Shown: piece after piece, positions 36,622 through 46,662 of the stretch
Layout of the letters: each line of letters starts with the position of its first letter
Numbering within the stretch: position 1 is the first letter of the stretch
NCBI RefSeq assembly: GCF_000152805.1
Contig: NZ_CH902578.1
Coordinates: forward strand, 2,156,883 to 2,220,882
Source: Maritimibacter alkaliphilus HTCC2654
GTDB taxonomy: Bacteria > Pseudomonadota > Alphaproteobacteria > Rhodobacterales > Rhodobacteraceae
Reading direction: 5' to 3'
Length of the DNA: 64,000 nt
Made by a program: the position numbers and the translations under genes
Notes under the pieces: generated by a model
What the model was told of the DNA's origin: nothing
Seen by the model: the letters and a program-made list of their open reading frames with translations, nothing else
The model's database searches: none

Positions 36622-37665
36622 TCAGTTTCGCAGCACGCTCCCCTCGAAGCCGAGGATATAGTCGGACCCGAACGCACGCGCGGGGGTGAGAAAACCGGGG
36701 GCCGTCTGCCCCTCGGACACCGCCTTGGCGATGCGTGTCGCGGTCAGGCTGGTCAGGTAGTAACCCTCGGCGGTCGTCATGACGTGCTGCACGGCATCGC
36801 CCTTTGCGTTCTCGGCGCGGCCATAGACGATGCACCGCCCGGTGGACCTTGCTGTGGCGTCGGGGCCTTCCGGCATTCGCGCAAGCACCCGGTTGACGAT
36901 CGCGCGTCCGGCACCGGCCAGAAAACGGCGCAGGAAAAGCGGCAGCTTCAAAAGGGTCACCATATCCTTGGGCGGGACGAGAAAGACCTCGATGTTCGGA
37001 ATGGCGGTCGTATGCCAGGCCGTCACGATGTCGCCCCAGCTGATCGCAGCCACCCGCTCCGGCCCCTCGCCCATGTCCAACGTCGAAAAGACACCGCCGG
37101 GACGCGGCACAAGGTCACCGTCGCGGCGCACATAGGGCGGGTTGCCCAAATGCGGGATCGCGGACATCGCGGTCCCGCGCGACGCCTGCGCCATGCCTTT
37201 GAAGGCGAGCGTCAGCTTGGTCGCATCCGGCAGGCGTTCCTTGAGCATCGCCGCCATGCAGTCGGTCGGCACCACGTCGAAGCCGGTTCCCGGCATGATC
37301 GTGATACCCGCCGCCTTGGCCCGTTCATCCAGCGCGGCGCAGCCCGCGAGCACGTCGATCTCGCCGGTGATATCGAGATAGTGGGTGTGCGTCGCAAGGC
37401 AGGCCTCTGTCAGCGCCGCGTAGGTTTCGCGAAACGGCCCGGCGCCGTTCAGCAGCGTGTCGATCCCGTCGAGGGCCGCACGGGTCGCCGCACGGTCATC
37501 GACGCCGAAGGCCACCCATTCGAGCCCGAGATCCTCGGCAAGCGGCCCCAGCCTCGTCGCGTCGCGCCCGCCGAGGCGCGGGGTCAGACCCATCTTCACC
37601 GCTTCGCGCGCGATCAACTCGCCCGTGTAGCCATAGGCCCCATAGATCAGGATCTGCCCTGCCAT
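36622..37665 (-). CDS. Saccharopine-dehydrogenase-like NAD(P)-binding reductase
   Basis: A 347-residue protein beginning with a Rossmann motif ILIYGAYGYTGELIA. Further markers are LLNGAGPF and THYLDITGE, as in the saccharopine dehydrogenase/trans-acting enoyl reductase group. The substrate is unknown; related proteins act on lipids or amino acids. The start is the ATG at 37665, from which the Rossmann motif begins after five residues. It lies 66 bases upstream of the opp ATPase gene end, on the same strand but probably separate. Confidence 0.85.
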   Translation of the reverse strand: MAGQILIYGAYGYTGELIAREAVKMGLTPRLGGRDATRLGPLAEDLGLEWVAFGVDDRAATRAALDGIDTLLNGAGPFRETYAALTEACLATHTHYLDITGEIDVLAGCAALDERAKAAGITIMPGTGFDVVPTDCMAAMLKERLPDATKLTLAFKGMAQASRGTAMSAIPHLGNPPYVRRDGDLVPRPGGVFSTLDMGEGPERVAAISWGDIVTAWHTTAIPNIEVFLVPPKDMVTLLKLPLFLRRFLAGAGRAIVNRVLARMPEGPDATARSTGRCIVYGRAENAKGDAVQHVMTTAEGYYLTSLTATRIAKAVSEGQTAPGFLTPARAFGSDYILGFEGSVLRN

Positions 37666-37731
37666 TCCGTCCTCCCCGGTCCCGCGTGGGCCGACGCTAG
37701 CAGATCGCAAACGGCCTGTCCCAATCTGTGC

Positions 37732-39573
37732 CTAGCGAACGGGTTCCACCACCTCGTCGCTGACCATCGGTTCGGCGGCGAGGATCACGTCGAGCGGATC
37801 GTGCTCCGCCACCCAATGCCCCGGCGCGATCTGGTTCAGTCGCGGCGTATAGTCTTCGTTCCCGGCCCGCAGCTTGGACGGCAGGAACCTGAGCGCGGCT
37901 TTCGGGTCCAGCGGCGAGGGCAGTTCACCGGGGATGCGAATACGTTCCCGCGTGCGTTCCAGTTCCGGGTCCGGAATCGGAACCGCGGAAATCAGCGCCT
38001 TGGTGTAGGGGTGCACCGGATCTTCGACCACGGTCCCGGCATCCGCCAGTTCCACGATGCGACCGAGATAAAGCACCATGATCCGGTTCGAAATCGCGCG
38101 CACGACGGACAGGTCGTGGCTGATGAAGATCATCGACATGCCGAACTCGGCCTGAAGGTCTTTCAGCAGCCGCACGATCTGGGCCTGAATGGACACGTCG
38201 AGGGCCGAAACAGCCTCGTCACAGATGATGAGCTTGGGCTTGTTGATCATGGCGCGGGCGATGCCGACGCGCTGGTTCTGACCGCCCGACAGCTCATGCG
38301 GGTAACGGTTGAACATGCCGCGTTCCAGACCCACGCGGTCCATCATCGCCAGCACTTCGTCCTTGCGCTGGGACTTCGACAACTCCGGGCGGAAGGTCTT
38401 GAGCGGCTCGGCGATGCTGTCGGAAATCGTCATGCGCGGGTCGAGCGAGGCGAGCGGGTCTTGAAACACCAACTGCATGTCCTTGCGCGACTTGGTCAGC
38501 GCGCGTTTGTCGAGGTCCGTGAAAGACGACCCGAGCCACGACACCGCGCCGCCCGTGGGTTCGATCAGGCGCAGCACGGCGCGGGCCAGCGTGGACTTGC
38601 CGCAGCCGCTTTCGCCCACGACACCAAGCGTCTCGCCCTTGGCAAGGTCGAAGGTCACGCCGTTCACGGCCTTGAGCGGGATGGTCCGCCCGAACAACCC
38701 GCCCTTCACGCGGATCGGAAAATGCACCTGAATGTCGTCGGCGGACAGAAGCGGTTCGGCCGTCTCTGCCGTGCCCTCCGGCGCGCCCTCGTCGTCGATG
38801 CGCGGCATCGCGTCGAGCAACTTTTTCGTATAGTCGTGTTTCGGCGCGTTGAAGACCTGCATCACATCGCCGGACTCGACATATTCGCCCAGCTTCATCA
38901 CCTCGATCCGGTCGCACATGCGCGCCACCACGCCCATGTCGTGCGTGATGAGCGCGATGGCCGTCCCGCTCTGGGTCTGCAATTCATGCATGAGGTCGAG
39001 GATTTCGGCCTGCACCGTCACATCGAGCGCCGTGGTCGGCTCGTCCGCGATCAGCAGCTTCGGCTCGCACAGCATGGCCTGCGCGATCATCACCCGCTGG
39101 CGCATCCCGCCTGACAGTTCGTGCGGATACTGCGTCATGCGCCGCTCGGCCTCGGGGATCTGCACGCGATTGAGCCAGTCGAGGCAAGCCCGCCGCGCCG
39201 CCGATCCCGACAGCCCCTTATGGACCTTCAGCACTTCGGCCATCTGGTCGCCGACCTTGAGGTGGGGCGTCAGCGCAGTGAGCGGGTCCTGAAAGATCAT
39301 GCCGACGTCCGAGCCGCGCAGGCGGTTCAGCTTGCCGACGGGCAGGTTCAGGATTTCGTTTCCCTGAAACGTCACCGATCCGGTGGCGCGGCCGTTTGGC
39401 GGTAAAAGGCCCATCGCGGCCATGAAGCTTTGCGACTTGCCGGAGCCGGATTCCCCGACGATGCCAAGGCATTCGCCGGCCTGAATATCGAACGACACGC
39501 CTTTGACGGCTTGAACCTCGCCGTCCGGGGTCGAGAAAGAAACGCGCAGGTCGCGGGCGGACAACACGGTCAT
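37732..39573 (-). CDS. Fused dual ATPase of an oligopeptide/dipeptide ABC transporter (OppD-OppF type)
   Basis: A single 613-residue chain with two complete ATPase domains, replacing separate OppD and OppF. Domain 1: Walker A GESGSGKS, signature LSGGMRQR, Walker B LLIADEPTTALD. Domain 2: GESGCGKST, LSGGQNQR, LIICDEAVSALD. The second domain ends with the oligopeptide-transporter C-terminal motif around PHPYTKAL. It powers peptide uptake through OppB and OppC. The ATG is one base after the oppC stop. This fused layout is common in alphaproteobacteria. Confidence 0.95.
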   Translation of the reverse strand: MTVLSARDLRVSFSTPDGEVQAVKGVSFDIQAGECLGIVGESGSGKSQSFMAAMGLLPPNGRATGSVTFQGNEILNLPVGKLNRLRGSDVGMIFQDPLTALTPHLKVGDQMAEVLKVHKGLSGSAARRACLDWLNRVQIPEAERRMTQYPHELSGGMRQRVMIAQAMLCEPKLLIADEPTTALDVTVQAEILDLMHELQTQSGTAIALITHDMGVVARMCDRIEVMKLGEYVESGDVMQVFNAPKHDYTKKLLDAMPRIDDEGAPEGTAETAEPLLSADDIQVHFPIRVKGGLFGRTIPLKAVNGVTFDLAKGETLGVVGESGCGKSTLARAVLRLIEPTGGAVSWLGSSFTDLDKRALTKSRKDMQLVFQDPLASLDPRMTISDSIAEPLKTFRPELSKSQRKDEVLAMMDRVGLERGMFNRYPHELSGGQNQRVGIARAMINKPKLIICDEAVSALDVSIQAQIVRLLKDLQAEFGMSMIFISHDLSVVRAISNRIMVLYLGRIVELADAGTVVEDPVHPYTKALISAVPIPDPELERTRERIRIPGELPSPLDPKAALRFLPSKLRAGNEDYTPRLNQIAPGHWVAEHDPLDVILAAEPMVSDEVVEPVR

Positions 39574-39574
39574 A

Positions 39575-40507
39575 TCAGCGGTCCTTCGGGTCGAGTGCAT
39601 CGCGCAGACCGTCACCGATGAAGAACATGGTGATGATGATCGCGACGTAGAAAAACAGGGGGAACAAAAGCTGCCATGTGGTGCCATAGGCCATCGTCCC
39701 GGCCCCTTCCGATATCAGCTTGCCGAGCGACGTGTAGGGTTCTGAAATCCCCAGACCGAGGAACGAGATGAACGACTCGGTCAGGATCATCTCGGGCACG
39801 AGGAGCGAGGCATAGACGATCACCACGCCGATCAGGTTCGGCAGGATGTGGCGGATCATGATCTGCACCTCGGACACGCCCGAGGCGCGCGCGGCCTCGA
39901 TGAATTCTCGGGTTTTGAGGCTCAGGGTCTGCGCCCGCACGATCCGGCTCATCGTGAGCCAGCCGACCGCACCCAGGGACACGAAGAGCATGAAGAACGA
40001 GCGCCCGGCGATGACCAGCAGCAGAATGATGACGAGGGTCAGCGGGATCGCCAGCAGGATGTCGACGAACCGCATCATGGCGCTGTCGACCCGGCCCCCC
40101 ACGTAGCCCGCGACAAGCCCATAGGTCGTGCCGATAATGAGCGCGGTGAGCGCCCCCACGAGGCCCACGAGCAGCGAGGTGCGCGTCGCCTGAATGACGC
40201 GGGAATACAGGTCGCGGCCAAGCTCATCGAGACCGAAGAAGTGGCCGTTGGCGATGGACGGCGCGCCCTCGGACGCGATGTTCCCCATCCGATCCCAGTC
40301 GATTTCTTCGTTCGACCACTGGGCGAAGAGCGGGCCGACGATCACGAAGATCACGATCAGGGCGAGCACGAAAACGCTCGCCATCGCGGCCTTGTTCTGA
40401 ACGAACCGGATCTGCGCGTCTTTCAGGAGCGAGCGGCCCTTGACCGGGATCTGGTCGGTGAAATCGTCCGCCACGGCGGCGGCGCGTTGGGAGCTTCCGA
40501 AAACCAT
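39575..40507 (-). CDS. oppC: Peptide ABC transporter permease OppC
   Basis: A 310-residue inner-membrane permease. It has an N-terminal helix, then the BPD_transp_1 domain with the EAA-loop sequence EFIEAARASGVSEVQIMIRH facing the ATPase. Together with OppB it forms the channel. The C-terminal membrane helices lead to FFIGDGLRDALDPKDR. It lies 12 bases after oppB and directly before the ATPase gene. Confidence 0.95.
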   Translation of the reverse strand: MVFGSSQRAAAVADDFTDQIPVKGRSLLKDAQIRFVQNKAAMASVFVLALIVIFVIVGPLFAQWSNEEIDWDRMGNIASEGAPSIANGHFFGLDELGRDLYSRVIQATRTSLLVGLVGALTALIIGTTYGLVAGYVGGRVDSAMMRFVDILLAIPLTLVIILLLVIAGRSFFMLFVSLGAVGWLTMSRIVRAQTLSLKTREFIEAARASGVSEVQIMIRHILPNLIGVVIVYASLLVPEMILTESFISFLGLGISEPYTSLGKLISEGAGTMAYGTTWQLLFPLFFYVAIIITMFFIGDGLRDALDPKDR

Positions 40508-40519
40508 GTCGTTTCCCCC

Positions 40520-41443
40520 TCAGTAACGGATCTTGGGATCGAACCACGCATAGGCGAGGTCGGTGATGAGGTTCACGAACACGGTGAGCGTGCCGTAAAG
40601 GATCGTGACGCCCAGAAGCACGGCGTAGTCGCGGGTGAGCGCCGATCCGACATAGGCCGCGCCAAGACCGCCGGTCGAGAAGTAGAGGTCGACGAAAACC
40701 GAGCCGGTGAGCACGTAGACGAAGACCGGGCCAAGATAGCTGACCACCGGCAGAAGTGTGGGTTTCATCGCGTGGCGCCAGATCACCGTGCGGGTCGGCA
40801 GGCCCTTGGCCCGCGCCGTGCGAATGAAGTTGGAGTTCAGCACTTCGAGCATGGACGAGCGCGTGAGGCGCGCGATGTTGCCCATGTAGGAGGTCGAGAG
40901 CGCGATCACCGGCATGATGAGGTATTGCCACTGCCCGCCGTTCCAGCCGCCGCCCGGCAGCCAGCCCAGCCAGAGCGTGAAAACGAGGATCAGGATCGGG
41001 CCCATGATGAAGTTGGGCAGCGCCTGTGCGCCGATGCCCATGCTGACGGCGGCATAGTCGATCCACGAATTGTGCCGGATCGCGGCGGCGACGCCGAGGC
41101 CGACGCCCACCACCGTCGCCGCGATGAAGGACAGCGATCCGTAAGTCAGCGAAATCGGGAAACCCTGCGCGATGATGTCGTTCACGTCGCGGTCCTTGAA
41201 CTTGAACGACGGGCCGAAATCGAAATGCAGGACGATGTTGGTCAGGTAGTCCCAGAGTTGCTTCCAAAGCGGCTGATCCAGCCCATAGCGCGCTTCGAGG
41301 TTGGCGAGCACGGCGGGCGGCAGGGGGCGTTCCGAGGTGAACGGGCCGCCGGGCGCATACTGGATCAGGAAGAACGAGGCGATGATGAGGATCAGGATCG
41401 TCGGGATCGCGATCAGAAGTCGCCGGATGATGTAGGAAACCAC
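40520..41443 (-). CDS. oppB: Peptide ABC transporter permease OppB
   Basis: A 307-residue permease with six membrane segments. It starts MVSYIIRRLLIAIPTILILI, as do OppB/DppB proteins, and carries the EAA-type loop NFIRTARAKGLPTRTVIWRH. It partners OppC in the transmembrane channel. An intergenic hairpin separates it from oppA. Confidence 0.95.
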   Translation of the reverse strand: MVSYIIRRLLIAIPTILILIIASFFLIQYAPGGPFTSERPLPPAVLANLEARYGLDQPLWKQLWDYLTNIVLHFDFGPSFKFKDRDVNDIIAQGFPISLTYGSLSFIAATVVGVGLGVAAAIRHNSWIDYAAVSMGIGAQALPNFIMGPILILVFTLWLGWLPGGGWNGGQWQYLIMPVIALSTSYMGNIARLTRSSMLEVLNSNFIRTARAKGLPTRTVIWRHAMKPTLLPVVSYLGPVFVYVLTGSVFVDLYFSTGGLGAAYVGSALTRDYAVLLGVTILYGTLTVFVNLITDLAYAWFDPKIRY

Positions 41444-41468
41444 GGGCCACCCTTTTGGAAAATGGGGT

Positions 41469-41495
41469 GCGCGCCCCGGACGGTCCGGGGCGCGC
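41469..41495 (-). terminator. Strong hairpin between oppA and oppB, without a T-run
   Basis: A 13-base perfect stem, GCGCGCCCCGGAC with GTCCGGGGCGCGC, lies between oppA and oppB. No T-run follows on the minus strand, so it is more likely a 3'-end stabiliser or partial terminator that raises oppA mRNA over the permease genes. Confidence 0.6.
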
Positions 41496-41522
41496 GCATT
41501 TCAACGATGTGAAAGGCTCTGA

Positions 41523-43148
41523 TTACTCGGCGATCTTGTAGAGATCTTTCGAGTACCAGTTCTGTTCGACGTTATCGACGGGCCAGCCGCCCAGATCGCT
41601 GTCGAGCATGTAGACACCGGCGTAGTGGTAGATCGGGATCACCGGCATCTCTTCGTAAAGGATTTCCTCGACCTCGGTGTAGAGCGGCGAGGTGTCGTCG
41701 GACGTCTTGGCCTGTTCCAGCAGTTCGTCGACGCGCTCGTTGGAATACTTGCCGTCGTTATAGCCCGACTGGCTGTCGAGCAGGTCGAGGAAGGTCGAGG
41801 CTTCGTTGTAGTCGCCGCACCATGCGCCGCGGGCCATTTCGAAGTTCTGGTTGCCGCGCTCTTCGAGGAACACTTTCCATTCCATGTTGGCGAGCGTCGC
41901 CTGAACGCCCAGCTTCTGCTTCCAAAGCTGGCTCAGGGCCACCGCGACTTTCTCATGCGCTTCCGAGGTGTTGTAGACCATCTCGAATTCCAGCGGATTG
42001 TCGGGGCCGTAACCCGCTTCGGCCAGAAGGTCTTTGGCCATCTGGTCGCGTTCCGCCTGGCTCATCTCGGTCCACGGCAGGGTCGGCGGCTCGAAGCCCG
42101 CGACGGCGGCCGGGGTGAAGGTATAGGCCGGGGGCTGCCCGCCCTGCATCACCTTCTCGACGATGATGTTGCGGTCCACGGCCATGGCGAGCGCCTTGCG
42201 CACGTTCACGTCCTTGAACGCTTCGGGGCCGGAATCGGACACGTTGAAGGTGTAGTAGTAGTTACACAGACGCGGGAAACTCACCGCTTCGTCCGGGTAT
42301 TCTTCGGAGAGGGACGGATACTGACCGGCCGGAATGTCGGTGCGGTCGAGCTCGCCGGCGAGGTAACGGGTCAGCGCCACGTTCTCGTCGTTGATGACCA
42401 GAGCCACGACACGGTCGATGATCGTGTTCTCGTTGTCCCAATACATCTCGTTGCGCACGCGCACCGAACGCTCGCCCGGCAGGTGCTCTTCCAGCACGTA
42501 GGCGCCGTTCGAGACGATGTTCTCCGGTTTGGTCCATTCGCTGCCATGCTCTTCGATCACCGACTGCGGCGACGGGAAGGTAGTGGAATGGGTGGTCATC
42601 TGCGGGAAGTAGGGCAGCGGCGCGGTCAGTTTGACCTCGAGCGTGTAGTCGTCGATCGCGGTCACGCCGAGTGTTTCGGGATCGGCTTCGCCCGCGACGA
42701 TCTCCGACGCGTTCTCAAGCGACATCAGCTCCATGAACCACTGATAGGGGGACGCGGTTTCGGGGTCCGCCGCACGGCGCCAGGCATAGACGAAATCGTT
42801 CGCCGTCACCGGATCGCCGTTCGACCACTTGGCGTTCTCACGCAGGGTGAATGTGTAGGTCTTCTTGTCCTCGGACGCCTCGTAGCCCGTGGCAACGCCC
42901 GGCACCAGATTGCCGTCGGCATCCTGGTTCATCAGGCCCTCGAACAGGTCGCGCACCACGTCCGAGCCATCGACGTCTTCGACGATCTGCGGGTCGAGCG
43001 ACGAGAATTCGTCAAGCTGGCGGTAGGTGAAGGTCTGGTCGTCGGCAAGGGTCACACCCTCGGGCACGTGGCTTTCCGCCAGCGCCGCGCCGGTCAGCAT
43101 GGTGGTCGACATAAGCGCCGCCAATGCCAATTTGCTCATATGTTTCAT
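41523..43148 (-). CDS. oppA: Periplasmic oligopeptide-binding protein
   Basis: A 541-residue secreted binding protein (signal peptide MKHMSKLALAALMSTTMLTGAALA) of the SBP_bac_5 family. Motifs include the domain opening FTYRQLDEFSSLDPQIV and YTFTLRENAKWSNGDPVTANDFVYAWRR, split here as LRENAKWSNGDPVTA and NDFVYAWRR. It captures peptides for OppBC and the fused ATPase. ATG 43148 follows the ribosome site AGGGAGAA; the frame extends upstream without similarity. First gene of the opp operon. Confidence 0.95.
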   Translation of the reverse strand: MKHMSKLALAALMSTTMLTGAALAESHVPEGVTLADDQTFTYRQLDEFSSLDPQIVEDVDGSDVVRDLFEGLMNQDADGNLVPGVATGYEASEDKKTYTFTLRENAKWSNGDPVTANDFVYAWRRAADPETASPYQWFMELMSLENASEIVAGEADPETLGVTAIDDYTLEVKLTAPLPYFPQMTTHSTTFPSPQSVIEEHGSEWTKPENIVSNGAYVLEEHLPGERSVRVRNEMYWDNENTIIDRVVALVINDENVALTRYLAGELDRTDIPAGQYPSLSEEYPDEAVSFPRLCNYYYTFNVSDSGPEAFKDVNVRKALAMAVDRNIIVEKVMQGGQPPAYTFTPAAVAGFEPPTLPWTEMSQAERDQMAKDLLAEAGYGPDNPLEFEMVYNTSEAHEKVAVALSQLWKQKLGVQATLANMEWKVFLEERGNQNFEMARGAWCGDYNEASTFLDLLDSQSGYNDGKYSNERVDELLEQAKTSDDTSPLYTEVEEILYEEMPVIPIYHYAGVYMLDSDLGGWPVDNVEQNWYSKDLYKIAE

Positions 43149-43466
43149 TTCGCGTTCTCCCTGTTTTGATGAGGTGCGGTTGTCGCCCTTGGGCGGCCCC
43201 GATCTTTTTTCCGATCGGTCAACTCTAACCGGGACTAGTCTTCCGGCAAGGTGATGCAAGCCTTACGCGACGAAAGCCTGCGGGAATTTGCTCAAATATT
43301 AGCGAGAACGCGGCGTCCACCCTGTCTCAGATAGAAAAACGGCGCGAATCCGTTCGGTATACCGTTGCACACATTGACTTGTGAGCGGGCGTGAATTAGG
43401 CGGTCAGCAACCTCACGCGGGGCGGATTCTCCCCTCGCGTCACCCCGATCCAGCGGAGAGCGACAC
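43149..43466. other. oppA-icd intergenic region
   Basis: This 318-base gap between divergent oppA and icd holds no gene. It should carry the promoters of both. A ten-base palindrome CGGTATACCG is at 43355-43364 and a -35-like TTGACT at 43374-43379, but I see no good -10 hexamer at the right spacing. A block GATCTTTTTTCCGATC lies near 43200. Confidence 0.4.
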
Positions 43467-45668
43467 ATGGCCAACGGCGATACCCCCGACATCATCTACA
43501 CCCAGGTGGACGAAGCCCCGGAACTGGCGAGCCATTCGCTCCTCCCGATCATCCGGTCCTTCGCGCAGGCGGCGGATATCGACGTCGCGATCCGCAACAT
43601 CTCGCTCGCGGGTCGGGTTCTGTCCCAGTTCCCCGACGTGCTGACCGACGAGCAGAAGGTCGAAGACGACCTCGCCGTTCTGGGTGAGATCGTGAAGCAG
43701 CCGGGCGCCAACGTCATCAAGCTGCCGAACATCTCAGCCAGCCAGCCGCAGCTCGACGCCGCGATCAAGGAGCTTCAGGAACAGGGCTACAAGCTGCCCG
43801 ACTATCCCTATGAGCCGTCGACCGACGCCGAGAAGGATATCAAGGCGCGTTACGACGCCGTCAAAGGCTCCGCCGTGAACCCGGTGCTGCGCGAAGGCAA
43901 CTCGGACCGCCGCGCCGCCAAGGCGGTGAAGAACTACGCCAAGGCCAACCCGCATTCGATGGGCGACTGGGCCAAGGATTCCAAGACCACCGTCGCCTCG
44001 ATGCCGGGCAACGACTTCTTCGCAAACGAAAAGTCGGCCACCATCACGGCCGAACAGGCGGGTGGCGCCAAGATCGTGTTCCTGTCCGATGACGGCAACA
44101 GCCGCACGCTGAAGGACGGTCTCAAGTACGAAGAAGGCACCGTGGTCGACGCGACCTTCATGTCGGCTTCGACCCTGCGCGACTTCATCCGCGCCGAGAT
44201 CGACAGCATGGAGCCGGGCGTTCTGTTCTCGGTCCACCTCAAGGCCACGATGATGAAGGTCTCGGACCCGATCATCTTCGGCCATTTCGTCGCGATCTAC
44301 CTAGAAGAGTTCATCTCCAAGCACGGCGAAAAGCTGAAGGAACTGGGCTGGAACCCGAATTCGGGCATCGGCGCGCTGGAAGCGAAGATCGAAGGCGACG
44401 AAGACCTGAAAGCCGACCTCAAGGCCGTGATGGACAAGCAGCCCCCGATGTACATGGTCGACTCGGATCGCGGCATCACCAACCTGCACGTGTCCTCGGA
44501 CGTCATCATCGACGCCTCCATGCCCGCCGTGATCCGCGCCGGCGGCATCGGCTGGGGCCCGGACGGGAAAGCCGCGCCGACCAAGTGCTGCATCCCCGAC
44601 AACTGCTATGCGCCGGTCTATGACGAGACGATCGAATACTTCAAAGAAAACGGCAAACTCGACGTCACCACCTGTGGCGCCGTGTCGAACGTGGGCCTGA
44701 TGGCGCAGAAGGCCGAAGAATACGGCTCGCACCCGACCACCTTCGAAATCCCGGCCTCGGGCAAGGTCCGCATCGTTCTGGACAACGGTGACATCCTGCA
44801 CGAGCACTCGGTGAACGAGGGCGACATCTGGCGCTCGGCCACCGCCAAGAAAGCGCCGATCCTCGACTGGATCCAGCTGGGCATCGACCGCACGAAAGCG
44901 ACCGGCAAGGCCGCCTTCTGGCTGGATGCGAACCGTGCGCATGACGCGGAGCTCATCAAATACGTCGAGCCCGCGCTGAAAGAGGCCGGGATCGACATTC
45001 CGATCATGGCGCCCCGCGAAGCCACCCGTTTCACGCTGGAAACAATGGTTGCGGGCGAGGATTGCGTGACGATCACCGGCAACGTGCTGCGTGACTACCT
45101 CACCGACCTGTTCCCGATCCTCGAGCTTGGCACCTCGGCCAAGATGCTGTCGATCGTGAAGCTGATGAACGGCGGCGGCCTGTTCGAGACCGGCGCGGGC
45201 GGTTCGGCCCCCAAGCACGTGCAGCAGCTGGTGGAAGAGAACCACCTGCGCTGGGACTCGCTGGGTGAGTTCTGTGCGCTGGGTGAAAGCCTCAAGTTCC
45301 TTGCCGATGCGCGTGGCAATGCCAAGGCGCAGGTGCTGGGCGACGCAGTGGACGTGGCCACGCAGAAGGTGCTGGAAAACGGCAACTCGCCGGAGCGCAA
45401 GGTCGGCCAGCCCGACAACCGCACCTCGCACTACTGGTTCGCCCGTTACTGGGCCGAGGCGCTGGCGGCGCAAGACACCGACGCCGACCTCGCCGCGCAT
45501 TTCCAGCCCGTTGCGGCGGCTATGGTCGAGAACGAGGCGACGATCCTCGAAGAACTGATGGCCGGTCAGGGCGAAGCGGTCGATCTGGGCGGCTACTACC
45601 ACCCCGACGAGCCCAAGACCTTTGCCGTCATGCGCCCCTCGGCGACGCTGAACGGCATCATCGACTAA
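43467..45668 (+). CDS. icd: NADP-dependent isocitrate dehydrogenase, monomeric type
   Basis: A 733-residue single-chain enzyme, unlike the dimeric 400-residue form. It oxidises isocitrate to 2-oxoglutarate in the citric acid cycle with NADP+. Typical of the monomeric family are [20 protein letters not shown] at the start, [17 protein letters not shown] in the middle and the near-C-terminal [20 protein letters not shown] segments, for example [11 protein letters not shown]. Ribosome site GGAGAG precedes the ATG by about seven bases. Followed by a terminator. Confidence 0.97.
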   Translation: MANGDTPDIIYTQVDEAPELASHSLLPIIRSFAQAADIDVAIRNISLAGRVLSQFPDVLTDEQKVEDDLAVLGEIVKQPGANVIKLPNISASQPQLDAAIKELQEQGYKLPDYPYEPSTDAEKDIKARYDAVKGSAVNPVLREGNSDRRAAKAVKNYAKANPHSMGDWAKDSKTTVASMPGNDFFANEKSATITAEQAGGAKIVFLSDDGNSRTLKDGLKYEEGTVVDATFMSASTLRDFIRAEIDSMEPGVLFSVHLKATMMKVSDPIIFGHFVAIYLEEFISKHGEKLKELGWNPNSGIGALEAKIEGDEDLKADLKAVMDKQPPMYMVDSDRGITNLHVSSDVIIDASMPAVIRAGGIGWGPDGKAAPTKCCIPDNCYAPVYDETIEYFKENGKLDVTTCGAVSNVGLMAQKAEEYGSHPTTFEIPASGKVRIVLDNGDILHEHSVNEGDIWRSATAKKAPILDWIQLGIDRTKATGKAAFWLDANRAHDAELIKYVEPALKEAGIDIPIMAPREATRFTLETMVAGEDCVTITGNVLRDYLTDLFPILELGTSAKMLSIVKLMNGGGLFETGAGGSAPKHVQQLVEENHLRWDSLGEFCALGESLKFLADARGNAKAQVLGDAVDVATQKVLENGNSPERKVGQPDNRTSHYWFARYWAEALAAQDTDADLAAHFQPVAAAMVENEATILEELMAGQGEAVDLGGYYHPDEPKTFAVMRPSATLNGIID

Positions 45669-45692
45669 GGGTCGGTGGGAGAGACTGAGACA

Positions 45693-45717
45693 GGGGCGTG
45701 CTGCGGCGCGCCCCTTT
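45693..45717 (+). terminator. Intrinsic terminator of icd
   Basis: GGGGCGTG and CGCGCCCC form an eight-base stem with one wobble pair around CTGCGG, followed by TTTT. It lies about 25 bases after the icd stop. Confidence 0.8.
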
Positions 45718-45906
45718 TCGTTTGCCGCCTGTGACTAGCCGGGCGAGCACCTGCCCGTGGGGTGGCGCTCCGAACCTTCATGGTTAGCGCTTTATCCAAG
45801 CCAAGACCGGACGACCTCAATCCTCGCGCGAACGTCTACACAGCGCCAGCCCGCGGGAACGGGCAGGCGTTCGTCCGGCGGCCTGACGGCCTTGATTCCG
45901 GACGGA

Positions 45907-46662
45907 TCAGAGACCCAACTTCGAAACCACCTCGGCCACCCGTTCCGCATTATCCCGCGCCACGCTCCCGTCCTTGTTCACCAGCGAATTCTCGAAACCC
46001 ACCCGGCACTTGCCGCCCGCCTTATGCGCGGCGCGCAGACAGTCGGTTTCGCCCCGACCGAAGGCGCAGAGCATCCAGTCCGGCTCCAACCGCTCGCGTT
46101 TCATCCAATCGGTGAAGGGCTTGAGCATCGAGGGTTTCGACACCTGCCCATCGACATAGCGCCCGAGCACAAAGATCAGTTGCAGCGCGGGGTCGCGCAG
46201 CAGGCCCTCGGGCAGAGTTGCGGCGAGGCCTTCGGCATCGGACACGTCATAGAGGATGTGCTGCACCGCGATCCCGCGTTCGGCGGCATAGGCGTAGAAC
46301 GAAGGCGCGCCCTCTTCCCGCGTGATCTCGCGCCACGCCGCCGACACCATCCGCGCCCCGGAATGGAGCGCCACGTATTTCTGGTGGCCGGGGTCATAGC
46401 GCCCGCCCGCCTCGGTCGTGATCTGAACGGGAAGCGCGGGGAGTTCGCGCGCCAGATGCTCTAGCGCCTCACGATAGGCGCCACTGTCCAACAGGTGCCC
46501 GCCCTCGATGTCGCGCAGGTGGAGGTGCAGACCGTCCGCTCCGGCGGCCATGCAGGCGCGGGCCGTTTCCGCCACCTCGTCCAAGGTGATCGGGAGCGCG
46601 GGGTGATCGGTCTTGGTCTTGGTCGCCCCGTTGGGTGCAACCATGAGCGACGGCAGGCTCAC
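45907..46662 (-). CDS. BKACE-family enzyme (3-keto-5-aminohexanoate cleavage enzyme family)
   Basis: A 251-residue TIM-barrel protein of the DUF849/BKACE family, which condenses beta-keto acids with acetyl-CoA and splits them to acetoacetate and a CoA ester. It shows APNGATKTKTDHPALPIT at the start and the metal-binding HLHLRD. The substrate depends on a few active-site residues and is not evident. Its start overlaps the stop of the upstream aminotransferase gene by four bases, so the two probably act in sequence on one amine or amino acid. Confidence 0.88.
   Translation of the reverse strand: MSLPSLMVAPNGATKTKTDHPALPITLDEVAETARACMAAGADGLHLHLRDIEGGHLLDSGAYREALEHLARELPALPVQITTEAGGRYDPGHQKYVALHSGARMVSAAWREITREEGAPSFYAYAAERGIAVQHILYDVSDAEGLAATLPEGLLRDPALQLIFVLGRYVDGQVSKPSMLKPFTDWMKRERLEPDWMLCAFGRGETDCLRAAHKAGGKCRVGFENSLVNKDGSVARDNAERVAEVVSKLGL

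Noticed and set aside
36580..39114. An 844-codon plus-strand frame opposite the saccharopine-like and opp ATPase genes
   Set aside because: Shadow of two well-recognised genes; Arg/His/Gly-rich with no domain.
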